A stretch of 16,149 nucleotides of DNA from Rhodobacter sp. (GCA_003536295.1 DPZQ01000154.1:1-16149); one strand, 5' to 3'; positions 1-7,000 are shown, counted from the stretch's first letter. Numbers and translations: made by a program. Notes: generated from the letters alone by a model not told the origin.

Positions 1-275
1 CCATTTGCACCGGGGACTTGGTGTCAAGCAATCTTGTGAGCCTTAGGTATGCGATATGCTTTATTCTGTTACCCTCAGCGCAAAGTGTTTTTCTATTATA
101 AATATGAATATTCAGCCAGCACAGCCTGGTCAATCTATGCAAGTGACGTCGCATTTATTAGAAGCTGGTCAGGGGGAAATTTGATCACCTATTTAGCCTC
201 TTACGACAGTCACAAAAGTACTCAGATGCCCCACCCCTGTGGGTAGGTCGATGTGCCCGTCCGCTAGCTGCCCTA
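1..275. other. Non-coding or unassigned stretch
   Basis: No recognisable gene, tRNA or mobile element was found on either strand. The open frames here (for example 49-246 plus) have no ribosome binding site and no family resemblance. A short inverted repeat, CCCAC (230-234) / GTGGG (239-243) with a 4-base loop, lies just past the stop of the zinc-ribbon gene on the minus strand. It could be a weak transcription end, but no clear T-run follows it. The stretch 85-110 is AT-rich. Confidence 0.5.
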
Positions 276-455
276 TTAGCCGGTGCCAACCGAAGTTTCA
301 TGCAGATAACGTTTGTCGCAATAGCCACATTCCACATATCCCTTGTTTTGGGGGATCACCAACCACACACGCGGATGGCCCAAAGCCCCTTCGCCACCGT
401 CACAGGAAACTTTCCAGGTGGCGATAATTTCTGTTTCGGGAGCTTCATGTGGCAT
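276..455 (-). CDS. Zinc-finger (CHCC) domain protein, 59 aa, NDUFS6-like
   Basis: This small protein matches the zf-CHCC zinc-ribbon family. Read on the minus strand from the ATG at 455, it has the family pattern: TWKVSCDGGEGALGHPRVW at residues 13-31, then VECGYCDKRY at 41-50. The likely zinc ligands are Cys18, His27, Cys43 and Cys46. An AGGAA ribosome binding site lies five bases before the ATG. The family includes the C-terminal domain of mitochondrial complex I subunit NDUFS6, and alphaproteobacterial complex I is known to carry an NDUFS6-type subunit. A role in complex I assembly or stability is therefore plausible, but it rests on family knowledge and not on context here. The next gene upstream on the same strand is DUF1285, 79 bases away. 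Length and motif are complete, so the gene looks intact. Confidence 0.88.
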   Translation of the reverse strand: MPHEAPETEIIATWKVSCDGGEGALGHPRVWLVIPQNKGYVECGYCDKRYLHETSVGTG

Positions 456-534
456 GGAATTTCCTTTTGGGACGATGTTAGGATCTTTTATCTAGCCCAT
501 CCCCGCCGAGCAAGCGAAAGCGCAATGAGGGAGG

Positions 535-1122
535 CTAAGCTTCAAACTCTTTTTCTAAACAGAGCGCAAAAAATTGGCCCGACGACCAAATGCCAAACCA
601 ATCTTGCCCTTGATGGGCGACGATTTGGCCCTTTTCGGCCATGCGGTAATAGGTTTTGCGGTCGATACGCGCCTCTAATCCTGCGCGCACCATTACATAT
701 GGGCGCGGTTCTTTGGTGGTAGGATCATAGCTGATTCGGATTTGATGGGCAGCGCTTGCGGTGACGCGATCGCCGACATGGGTTTCAAAGGTGAGCTCTT
801 GGTTTTGGCAAGCGCCTGTGACATGGAGATCGATGGCGATAAAGGGCGCATCCTCAACCGTGATGCCCACTTTTTCAACGGGTGTAACCAAAAAGAATTT
901 ATTATCCTCGCGCTTGAGAATGGATGAGAAAAGCTTGACCATCCCGGCCCGCCCGATGGGCGAGCCTTGGTAAAACCAAGTGCCATCTTGCGCTATGCGC
1001 ATGTCAATATCGCCGCAAAAGGGTGGGTTCCACAGATGCACAGGCGCAGGCCCTTTGTGTGCACCCTTTTGAGTCTTTTGCGCCAATGTCAAAACATTTT
1101 CGAATGGAGGTTTCACAATCAT
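535..1122 (-). CDS. DUF1285 domain-containing protein, 195 aa
   Basis: This is an uncharacterised cytosolic protein of the DUF1285 family. Recognisable family blocks are PVHLWNPPFCGDIDMRI (residues 27-43), LVTPVEKVGITVEDAPF (78-94), RPYVMVRAGLEARIDRK (140-156) and GIWSSGQFF near the C-terminus. The frame stays open upstream to 1320, but I chose the ATG at 1122. It gives the usual family length (about 180-200 residues), the extra upstream residues do not resemble the family, and they would run into the divergent gene. There is no strong ribosome binding site at this ATG. In related Rhodobacteraceae this gene often lies divergent from a moxR-type ATPase operon. The same arrangement is seen here, but the moxR copy is broken. 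The molecular function is unknown. Confidence 0.85.
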   Translation of the reverse strand: MIVKPPFENVLTLAQKTQKGAHKGPAPVHLWNPPFCGDIDMRIAQDGTWFYQGSPIGRAGMVKLFSSILKREDNKFFLVTPVEKVGITVEDAPFIAIDLHVTGACQNQELTFETHVGDRVTASAAHQIRISYDPTTKEPRPYVMVRAGLEARIDRKTYYRMAEKGQIVAHQGQDWFGIWSSGQFFALCLEKEFEA

Positions 1123-1201
1123 GTGTGATCTTGGCCTGATTGTTATTTGTCTCGCAAGGCTAAACTTGTTTAAATGACTTACGCTTTCAAAGGATGTGCC
1201 A

Positions 1202-1582
1202 ATGCCAAAAGACCTTGCCGTACAAATAAATGATGCCGTTGCCTTGTTAGGTAAGGCTAAAGCCAGCATCAATGTGCATTTCTTAGGCCAAGAGAGGATG
1301 ATCGAGTCGATTTTGACCATGATCTTATCGGTGGGAAGTATGGGCTTTTGGTGGGTTTTGTGAGTTTTGGCAAGGCCCGTTTGGTTGACTGTTTATCACA
1401 TGTGCTGGGGCTGCAGGGCAACGCTGTGCAATTCACGGCCTATAGGGTGCCGTCAGATATTTTATGCTCTGACGTGCTTGAACAGTCGCAAAACGGCACC
1501 CGTCAGTTTTGCTTTTTAGAGGGCCTATTTTTGTCAACTGTTGCCGGCAGATGGGATAAACCGCGCTGCACAGAGCGATTCT
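1202..1582 (+). pseudogene. Decayed MoxR-family AAA ATPase gene
   Basis: The first 53 codons (ATG at 1202, AAGGA-type ribosome binding site, stop at 1361-1363) read like the N-terminus of a MoxR ATPase, including LGQERMIESILT. The similarity then moves to a second frame from about 1348. This gives GFVSFGKARLVDCLSHVLGL and VPSDILCSDVLEQ, matching the Walker A region and the following PSDILGSEVL block. A third frame from 1535 reads QLLPADGINRA, which corresponds to the Walker B block QLLMADEINRA. At least two frameshifts are therefore needed. Walker A is also damaged: the GKT/GKS Thr/Ser is Ala and the loop residues have drifted. The acidic Walker B residue after Asp is Gly. Similarity stops near 1582, well before the AAA sensor regions. 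The gene cannot make a working ATPase. MoxR proteins normally act as chaperone-like ATPases with DUF58/VWA partners, and none are present. Confidence 0.82.
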
Positions 1583-1693
1583 TTTTTAAATCAATCGGTG
1601 CGATCGCAGCCCTTGATCAGTGCTTGGGTTTATGTGCTGATGGCCCTTGAGATTAGTCTTCTTGTGTGGCTGATTGAAGCGCGTGGACGTTAG
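1583..1693 (+). pseudogene. Possible C-terminal remnant of a membrane protein
   Basis: Directly after the MoxR similarity ends, one frame is open to a TAG at 1691-1693. It reads as a transmembrane-like tail: LISAWVYVLMALEISLLVW followed by LIEARGR. It has no start of its own. The simplest reading is the surviving end of a downstream operon gene joined to the moxR remnant by deletion. moxR operons often end with VWA or membrane proteins that have a hydrophobic C-terminus. I cannot identify the parent gene, and the hydrophobic stretch could be a chance open frame. Confidence 0.35.
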
Positions 1694-1723
1694 ACCCAAG
1701 GCATCTACAGACGTTTATTCGCT

Positions 1724-2419
1724 TTAAAGGGTGCGTTTCAGCATCACTGTGCGCGACTCTGACGCAAATTCCCGCCGCAATACGATGATGTTCGTAATGA
1801 CGGTGCTAGCGATCAAAGCCTCGGGGCCAAAGATCCAGCCCAAGGCTCCGAGCGCATAATAAACAGAACGTAGGCCGCGGTTAAAACTGCGAGCAGCAGT
1901 GATATTGATTTCGGCCGCCTGCTCGGCGCGGTGAAAAGCCAGCGGGTCTTTTTGGTCATTTGGAACAGCGGCCATCAAAATGGCGCAATAACCAAATAGT
2001 CGACTGGCCCAAACAAATTTCAAAAACGCATTGGCTAAAAACAAAAGGACCAAGATCATCTTAATCTCAATTTCGGCTAATCGGGTGGTCAGCTCAAAAT
2101 CTTGGGCCAAGCCCATCATCTGGTCAGAATTGCCCAAAACCGCCAATCCACCCCCAAGCGCCAACATGGATGCCGAGGCGAAAAAGGCCGTGGCCTGGCG
2201 CAAACTGTCAATCACCGTGGCGTCAAATATACGGGGCTGACGGGTCACGAATTCACGCATCCATTCACGGCGGTACTCACTCATCAGCTCAGAGACAGAT
2301 ATGCGGCTTAAGGGTGGATGCTCAATTAAATAGCTTGTGATAAGCCATGAGAGCAAAAGACCTGCCAAAGCGATATAATTAAAAATATCGAAACTAAACT
2401 TAAAATCTGTAAAATTCAT
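1724..2419 (-). CDS. DUF599 family membrane protein, 231 aa
   Basis: This integral inner-membrane protein matches the DUF599 family. It has hydrophobic segments at roughly residues 13-31, 76-95, 118-150 (possibly two) and 186-215. Family-like stretches include SYRREWMREF-type sequence near 49-57, where the gene has SEYRREWMREFVTRQPRI, and the SFNRGLRSVYYALGALGWIFGP block at about 178-199. An AAAAGG sequence lies about ten bases before the ATG at 2419. The length is normal for the family and the frame is intact. Its function is unknown. It is divergent from glcD, with about 100 bases between the starts, so the intergenic region may hold promoters for both. The stop lies 30 bases from the end of the decayed locus on the left. 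Confidence 0.85.
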   Translation of the reverse strand: MNFTDFKFSFDIFNYIALAGLLLSWLITSYLIEHPPLSRISVSELMSEYRREWMREFVTRQPRIFDATVIDSLRQATAFFASASMLALGGGLAVLGNSDQMMGLAQDFELTTRLAEIEIKMILVLLFLANAFLKFVWASRLFGYCAILMAAVPNDQKDPLAFHRAEQAAEINITAARSFNRGLRSVYYALGALGWIFGPEALIASTVITNIIVLRREFASESRTVMLKRTL

Positions 2420-2464
2420 TGCAGCTTGACCTTTTCTTCTCTGTCTAACGAATAAACTTTCATC

Positions 2465-2493
2465 TTGCTATGGGACCAAATTGGTTATATTAA
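2465..2493 (+). promoter_or_regulatory. Candidate glcDEF promoter with a palindrome in the spacer
   Basis: A sigma-70-like pair is visible: TTGCTA (2465-2470), 17 bases, then TATTAA (2488-2493), about 30 bases before the glcD ATG. The spacer holds the perfect inverted repeat ACCAA-A-TTGGT (2475-2485), where a bound regulator would block RNA polymerase. GntR-type regulators of glycolate/lactate genes use TTGGT/ACCAA half-sites, but usually in the opposite order, and no regulator gene is nearby. Both calls are by eye. Confidence 0.33.
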
Positions 2494-2522
2494 TTTACCG
2501 CTTTTAGGGGGGTGTGTGGGTC

Positions 2523-3962
2523 ATGGAAATGCCAAAAGCAAACCAAATGATTATAGACGCCAAGCCCAGTATAGTAGCGGGATTGGCCCAATTGTTGCCA
2601 AAAGACGCGGTTCTACACTATTTAAACGACACGCGCCCCTATGAATGCGATGCTTTGGCGGCTTATGCGTGCCAACCTTTGGCTGTTGTCTTGCCCCGCA
2701 CCACTGAACAGGTAGCGGCGGTTTTACGTTTTTGCCATGCGCATGCGATTCCCGTTGTGCCGCGCGGTGCGGGCACTAGTTTGGCGGGGGGCTCTTTGCC
2801 CACTGCTGACAGTGTTGTATTAAGCGTGGCACGCATGGTTGACGTGCTTGAGACAGATTATCCAAATCGCTTTATCCGCGTGCAAACGGGGCGCACCAAT
2901 GTAAGCGTCACCGCAGCCGTCGAGGATGAGGGGTTTTTCTACGCCCCCGACCCATCAAGCCAATTGGCCTGTGCGATTGCGGGCAATATCGCGATGAATT
3001 CGGGGGGTGCGCATTGTTTGAAATATGGGGTGACCACGAATAATCTTTTGGGCGTGACCTTGGTGCAAATGGACGGCACGATCATACAAATCGGCGGCGC
3101 CTATATGGATTCGGGTGGCCTTGATCTTTTGGGGCTGATCTGCGGCTCTGAAGGGCAGCTTGGTATCGTGACCGAAGCCACCTTGCGCATTTTGCCAAAA
3201 CCTGAAGGCGCGCGTCCCGTTCTCATCGGATTTGATGCGAATGAGGTGGCGGGAGCCTGTGTCTCTGACATTATTAAAGCGGGCATTTTGCCTGTTGCCA
3301 TCGAGTTTATGGATCGCCCCTGCATCGTGGCTACCGAAGATTTCGCCAAAGCTGGCTATCCCGATTGTGAGGCATTGCTGATTGTCGAGGTAGAAGGGTC
3401 GGACAATGAAATTGATCTGCAGCTGGCCTTGATTAAAGAGATCGCCATGCGCCACAATCCGGTTGCTTTTCGCGAAAGCAAATCCGCAGAAGAAAGCCAA
3501 AAAATCTGGCTGGGCCGTAAATCTGCTTTTGGCGCGATGGGGAATATTGCCGATTATATGTGTTTAGACGGAACGATCCCAGTTTCTGCGCTGCCTCTGG
3601 TGCTCCGCCGCATTGGTGAATTAAGCCAGCATTACGGGCTTGGGGTTGCCAATGTCTTTCACGCGGGTGATGGTAATATGCATCCTTTGATCCTTTATAA
3701 TGCCAACAAACCTGGCGATCTTGAACTTTGCGAAGCCTTTGGAAATGATATTTTGCGCCTTTGTGTTGAAGTGGGTGGTTGTCTGACGGGCGAGCATGGT
3801 GTGGGCGTGGAAAAGCGCGATCTTATGACGGTGCAATTCGCGCCTGCCGATTTAGAAGCGCAGTTGAATGTAAAAGATGTGTTTGATCCGAAATGGCTTT
3901 TGAATGCCGCCAAGGTCTTTCCTCTTGATGTCTCGGCCTCACGCCGTGCGACCTCTGTTTAA
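2523..3962 (+). CDS. glcD: Glycolate oxidase subunit GlcD (FAD-linked)
   Basis: This is the FAD-binding catalytic subunit of glycolate oxidase. With GlcE and GlcF it oxidises glycolate to glyoxylate and passes electrons to the respiratory chain. An FAD-binding PCMH-type domain spans about residues 50-225, with the motif PRGAGTSLAGG at 80-90. The FAD-oxidase C-terminal domain follows, with VFHAGDGNMHP (378-388), GEHGVG (423-428) and FDPKWLLNAAKVFP (454-467). At 479 aa it is close to E. coli GlcD (499). The frame is open from a GTG at 2514, but I prefer the ATG at 2523: it lies about ten bases after the AGGGGGG run and matches the usual MEMP-type family start. It begins a tight operon, with glcE starting ten bases after its stop. 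D-lactate or 2-hydroxyglutarate dehydrogenases are relatives, but the glcE-glcF context settles the call. Confidence 0.95.
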   Translation: MEMPKANQMIIDAKPSIVAGLAQLLPKDAVLHYLNDTRPYECDALAAYACQPLAVVLPRTTEQVAAVLRFCHAHAIPVVPRGAGTSLAGGSLPTADSVVLSVARMVDVLETDYPNRFIRVQTGRTNVSVTAAVEDEGFFYAPDPSSQLACAIAGNIAMNSGGAHCLKYGVTTNNLLGVTLVQMDGTIIQIGGAYMDSGGLDLLGLICGSEGQLGIVTEATLRILPKPEGARPVLIGFDANEVAGACVSDIIKAGILPVAIEFMDRPCIVATEDFAKAGYPDCEALLIVEVEGSDNEIDLQLALIKEIAMRHNPVAFRESKSAEESQKIWLGRKSAFGAMGNIADYMCLDGTIPVSALPLVLRRIGELSQHYGLGVANVFHAGDGNMHPLILYNANKPGDLELCEAFGNDILRLCVEVGGCLTGEHGVGVEKRDLMTVQFAPADLEAQLNVKDVFDPKWLLNAAKVFPLDVSASRRATSV

Positions 3963-3972
3963 AGGAACAAAA

Positions 3973-5070
3973 ATGCGCCCTCAAAATGAAGCTGAGCTGG
4001 CTCAGATTTTGGTCGAAGCCCAATTACCTGTTGAGATTATCGGCGGGGGCACCCGCGCGATTGGTGATGTGGTCGCGGGGGCTACACCACTTTACACAGA
4101 TGGGTTTGCAGGCATCGAGCTTTATGAACCGGGAGCGCTGACCTTGGTCGCGGGTGCGGGGAGTTTGCTCAGTGATATAAATGACCAGTTGGCTGTCGAA
4201 AAGCAACGTCTGCCGTTTGAGGCCCCAGACTACGCCGCTGTTTTAGGGCGCGAGGGGCGCTCGACTTTGGGCGGGGTTGTGGCGTGCAATGCCGCAGGCC
4301 CTAGGCGCGTGCAAGCGGGGGCGTGTCGCGACAGCATGATAGGCGTGCGCTTTGTCGATGGGGCGGGGACCATAGTGAAAAATGGTGGGCGCGTGATGAA
4401 GAATGTCACGGGACTTGATTTGGTTAAGTTGATGGCGGGCAGCCACGGTACTTTGGGGGTTTTGACGCAAGTTGCCTTTAAGCTTTTGCCCGTGCCCGAA
4501 GCTAGCCGCACCCTTTTTTTTGATGGCCAAGACCCAGCAACCGCAGTGTCGCTGATGGCGGCGGCACTCGGCTCACCCTATGAGGTGACTGCAGCCTCTT
4601 TTCGCCCGCAGTCGGGTACGGTCTTGCGCGTTGAAGGGTTTGACGCGGCGGTCAAATACCGCGCATCTGCGCTTGCAAAACATCTTAAATTCTACGGTCA
4701 GGCGCAGATTTCTGAGAACAGCCTAAGTGTTTGGGCCGATATTCGCGACCTGAAACCCTTTGTTGGGCAGACGGGCGACCTGTGGCGTGTGAGTGTGAAA
4801 CCCTCGGACGCAGCGGGTATTTTGGCCAAAGCTGCCCCACTTGATTATATGCTGGATTGGGGCGGTGGGCTTTTGTGGCTGTTGTTGCCCGAAAACACTG
4901 ATTTACGCCTACTTTTGGGCACGTTTGAGGGGCACGCCACCCTGTTTCGCGGCAAAGGCGGTGGCGCGCCTAGCTTTCAACCGCAATCCCCCGCTATCAT
5001 AACCTTAACCCAAGGGCTGCGCGCGAAATTTGATCCAAAAGCCATTCTAAACAAGGGACGTATGGGCTAA
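3973..5070 (+). CDS. glcE: Glycolate oxidase subunit GlcE
   Basis: This is the second FAD-binding-type subunit of glycolate oxidase, required for enzyme activity alongside GlcD. It carries a PCMH-type FAD domain in the first half: GGGTR at 24-28, STLGGVVACNAAGPRR at 97-112, and GGRVMKNVTGLDLVKLMAGS at about 138-157. A less conserved C-terminal half ends in FDPKAILNKGRMG, the typical FDP-x-x-I-L-N-x-GR ending. The protein is 365 aa, against about 350 in E. coli. The frame extends upstream into glcD, but the ATG at 3973 has an AAAGGAA ribosome binding site at 3961-3967 and matches family starts. Its stop overlaps the glcF start by one base (TAATG), which implies translational coupling. Confidence 0.95.
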   Translation: MRPQNEAELAQILVEAQLPVEIIGGGTRAIGDVVAGATPLYTDGFAGIELYEPGALTLVAGAGSLLSDINDQLAVEKQRLPFEAPDYAAVLGREGRSTLGGVVACNAAGPRRVQAGACRDSMIGVRFVDGAGTIVKNGGRVMKNVTGLDLVKLMAGSHGTLGVLTQVAFKLLPVPEASRTLFFDGQDPATAVSLMAAALGSPYEVTAASFRPQSGTVLRVEGFDAAVKYRASALAKHLKFYGQAQISENSLSVWADIRDLKPFVGQTGDLWRVSVKPSDAAGILAKAAPLDYMLDWGGGLLWLLLPENTDLRLLLGTFEGHATLFRGKGGGAPSFQPQSPAIITLTQGLRAKFDPKAILNKGRMG

Positions 5071-6365
5071 TGCAAACTTTATTTACCCCAACGCAGCTAG
5101 AAAATCCAAAATTGGCCGAGGCCAATAAAATTTTGCGATCATGCGTACATTGTGGATTTTGCACTGCCACTTGCCCAAGCTATCAAGTCCTAGGAGATGA
5201 AGCCGACAGCCCTCGCGGCCGCATTTACGCCATCAAAGAAATGCTTGAAACGGGCCGCCCTGCCGATAAGCAAACGGTCACCCATATTGATCGCTGCCTG
5301 TCGTGCTTGGCGTGCATGACCACCTGCCCCTCGGGGGTGAATTATATGCATCTGATTGATCAGGCACGCGAATATGTCGAGCAGACCTATAAGCGCCCGC
5401 TGATGGATAAAATGTTGCGGTCGGTTTTGGCTTTTATCCTACCTTATCCTGCACGGTTTCGCCTTGCGCTTTATTGCGCGCGGATGATGCGGCCCTTGGC
5501 TTTTGTGATGCCAGATCGTCGCTTGCGCGCCATGATTGAGCTGGCCCCTAAATCGATCCCAAAGGCCAGCCTTAGTGATCATCCTCAATCGTTTGCGCCT
5601 ATGGACGGACCTGCAAAATACCGCGTGGCGTTGCTCACAGGTTGCGCGCAAAAGGTACTTGATCCAAAGATCAACGACGCGACCATCCGCATTTTGACTC
5701 GGCTGGGCTGCGAGGTGGTTATCGCGGGCGGCATGGGCTGTTGTGGAGCGCTGCGTCATCATATGGGCAAGGGCGACGGTGCGCGCGAACAGGCGGCCGA
5801 GAATATTGACGCTTGGCTGGGGGTTAAACACCAAGGTGGGCTTGATGCAGTGATTATCAACACCTCGGGCTGCGGCACGACCGTCAAGGAATATGGCCAT
5901 CTATTCACGGGCCACTCCCGCGCTGCCGAGGCTGCTGAAATCTCGGGGTTGGCTTGCGATATCACCGAGTTTCTACGCAAAATTGGTCTGCCCGAAGGTG
6001 CGCGAAAATCAGTGCGCGTAGCCTATCATGCGGCTTGCTCTTTACAACATGGGCAAAAGATTAAAGATGCTCCTAAAGATCTTCTGAAAAGGGTGGGCTT
6101 TGAAGTGGTCCAGCCCAAGGACAGCCATTTGTGCTGTGGCTCCGCGGGCACATACAACATGTTGCAGCCTGAAATTTCGGGAGAATTGCGATTACGCAAA
6201 CAAGAAAGTTTGGTTGCCTGCAAGGCCGATGTGATTGCGGCAGGTAATTTGGGCTGCATGACGCAGATTGCCCATGACAGTGATTTGAGGGTGGTACACA
6301 CTGTTGAATTGTTAGATTGGGCACTGGGTGGGCCGCGCCCCGAAGGTTTTCCCGCCAGCCCTTGA
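5070..6365 (+). CDS. glcF: Glycolate oxidase iron-sulfur subunit GlcF
   Basis: This is the iron-sulfur subunit that carries electrons from GlcD/GlcE towards quinone. Two [4Fe-4S] ferredoxin motifs are complete: Cys25/28/31/35 (CVHCGFCTATCP) and Cys76/79/82/86 (CLSCLACMTTCP). Two cysteine-rich domains follow, with CCG at 224-226 (in GGMGCCGALRHHMG) and CCG at 355-357 (in LCCGSAGTYNMLQP). These are the CCG-type heterodisulfide-reductase-like domains of the GlcF/LldE/GlpC group. It has 431 aa, slightly longer than E. coli GlcF (407). The start codon shares one base with the glcE stop. The final TGA lies inside the -35 element of the candidate heat-shock promoter for the next gene. Confidence 0.95.
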   Translation: MQTLFTPTQLENPKLAEANKILRSCVHCGFCTATCPSYQVLGDEADSPRGRIYAIKEMLETGRPADKQTVTHIDRCLSCLACMTTCPSGVNYMHLIDQAREYVEQTYKRPLMDKMLRSVLAFILPYPARFRLALYCARMMRPLAFVMPDRRLRAMIELAPKSIPKASLSDHPQSFAPMDGPAKYRVALLTGCAQKVLDPKINDATIRILTRLGCEVVIAGGMGCCGALRHHMGKGDGAREQAAENIDAWLGVKHQGGLDAVIINTSGCGTTVKEYGHLFTGHSRAAEAAEISGLACDITEFLRKIGLPEGARKSVRVAYHAACSLQHGQKIKDAPKDLLKRVGFEVVQPKDSHLCCGSAGTYNMLQPEISGELRLRKQESLVACKADVIAAGNLGCMTQIAHDSDLRVVHTVELLDWALGGPRPEGFPASP

Positions 6366-6392
6366 AATCCAAAATAGCACTTCTTAATTGTG
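6361..6392 (+). promoter_or_regulatory. Candidate RpoH (heat-shock sigma) promoter for the small heat-shock gene
   Basis: The sequence CTTG (6361-6364), 18 bases, then CTTAATTGTG (6383-6392) fits the alphaproteobacterial RpoH pattern CTTG-N16-18-CYTATNTNNG with one mismatch, at the fifth -10 position. Transcription would start near 6398, giving a leader of about 70 bases. The -35 box overlaps the glcF stop codon (6363-6365). The match is by eye. Confidence 0.45.
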
Positions 6393-6397
6393 ATGAA

Positions 6398-6422
6398 GCG
6401 GGCGCCATTTTGGGCCCGTTTT
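6398..6422 (+). terminator. Possible intrinsic terminator of glcDEF (alternative reading of the first leader hairpin)
   Basis: The stem GCGGGC/GCCCGT with a 10-base loop is followed by TTTT (6419-6422). It could end the glcDEF transcript. If the upstream RpoH promoter is real, the same hairpin is also the first structure of the heat-shock leader. The two roles are not exclusive. The stem is short and includes one G-U pair. Confidence 0.4.
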
Positions 6423-6468
6423 ACTGCCCGTCCCCGTCGGAGGGCTTCACATCGCTTTAGGAGGATGT
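6398..6468 (+). promoter_or_regulatory. Candidate ROSE-like RNA thermometer in the Hsp20 leader
   Basis: Three hairpins follow one another in the leader. The first is GCGGGC (6398-6403) with GCCCGT (6414-6419). The second is GCCC-G-TCC (6426-6433) with GGAGGGC (6439-6445), seven pairs with a bulged G and a 5-base loop. The third is ACATC (6449-6453) with GATGT (6464-6468), which abuts the ATG at 6469 and holds the AGGAGG ribosome binding site (6459-6464) in its loop and stem. TCGCT (6452-6456) matches the U(U/C)GCU element that faces the ribosome binding site in ROSE thermometers. ROSE elements sit before small heat-shock genes in alphaproteobacteria, and this gene belongs to that class. The structure was drawn by hand. 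Confidence 0.42.
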
Positions 6469-6942
6469 ATGCGTAACTTTGATTTCACCCCGCTTTACCG
6501 TGCTACAGTTGGCTTTGACCGTTTGGCCGATTTGATGGACCGCACGCTGACAGCGCAGGTCGTTCAGCCTGGCTTTCCACCCTATAATATTGAAAAAAAA
6601 AGTGATGATGCCTATCGTATTTCCATCGCTGTTGCAGGATTTGCGTCCGATGATCTAAGCGTCGAGGTCAAAGATGCCACGCTTTATGTGACCGCGGGCA
6701 AGTCTGAAGAAGATAGCGCAAAAACCTTTTTGCATCGTGGCATTGCCACTCGCGCATTCGAGCGTCGCTTTGCCCTAGCGGATCATGTCAAGGTGCAAGG
6801 CGCCGCCCATGAGCATGGTATGCTGCACATTGACCTTTTGCGTGAAACACCCGAGGCGCTTAAACCTAGACGCATCGAAATCACCAATGCGCAAACCGCG
6901 CGCCATCCGGTGATCGAGGGTGCGGCCAACGCCGCAGCCTAA
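6469..6942 (+). CDS. ibpA: Small heat-shock protein, Hsp20/IbpA family
   Basis: This is a cytosolic ATP-independent chaperone that holds unfolding proteins for later refolding by DnaK/ClpB. The N-terminus has the IbpA-type block LYRATVGFDRLADLMD (9-24). The alpha-crystallin domain spans roughly residues 38-138, with GMLHIDLLRETPEALKPRRI at 117-136. The C-terminal I-x-I motif is IEI (136-138), used for oligomer contacts. At 157 aa it is somewhat longer than E. coli IbpA (137), with an Ala-rich tail. A perfect AGGAGG ribosome binding site precedes the ATG by four bases, inside a hairpin that could make translation temperature-dependent. It forms a single-gene unit between glcDEF and a strong terminator. 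Confidence 0.93.
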   Translation: MRNFDFTPLYRATVGFDRLADLMDRTLTAQVVQPGFPPYNIEKKSDDAYRISIAVAGFASDDLSVEVKDATLYVTAGKSEEDSAKTFLHRGIATRAFERRFALADHVKVQGAAHEHGMLHIDLLRETPEALKPRRIEITNAQTARHPVIEGAANAAA

Positions 6943-6949
6943 TCCAAAA

Positions 6950-6982
6950 AAACAAGGGGGCGCATCACGCGCCCCCTTGTTT
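6950..6982. terminator. Bidirectional intrinsic terminator
   Basis: AAACAAGGGGGCGC (6950-6963) and GCGCCCCCTTGTTT (6969-6982) form a perfect 14-bp stem around a 5-base loop. The stem has a GC-rich core and A/T flanks on both sides, so it can end the small heat-shock transcript rightwards and the gabD transcript leftwards. Confidence 0.92.
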
Positions 6983-7000
6983 GGCCTATAAGTTGGTCTA

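Noticed and set aside
1..12. The 12-base sequence CCATTTGCACCG, repeated at 11630-11641
   Set aside because: A 12-mer shared by chance within 16 kb is expected several times. There is no extension on either side and no att-like context.
104..184. A 26-codon plus-strand frame beginning MNIQPAQPGQ in the left gap
   Set aside because: It has no ribosome binding site (the upstream sequence is AT-rich), no recognisable family, and a length easily reached by chance.
190..250. Attachment site or tRNA-like element near the short CCCAC/GTGGG hairpin
   Set aside because: No tRNA arms, direct repeats or integrase are visible, and the hairpin has only five pairs.
300..722. A 140-residue plus-strand open frame
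   Set aside because: It lies opposite the zinc-ribbon and DUF1285 genes, shows no family features and is explained as a shadow of those minus-strand genes.
1123..1320. N-terminal extension of DUF1285 to the frame limit
   Set aside because: The extra 66 residues do not resemble the family, would overlap the start of the divergent moxR remnant, and would make the protein unusually long.
6403..6410. CGCCATTT as an E. coli-type sigma-32 -10 box
   Set aside because: It is close to CCCCATNT, but its distance to CTTGAAA (6361) is far too long. The alphaproteobacterial-type match with an 18-base spacer is better.
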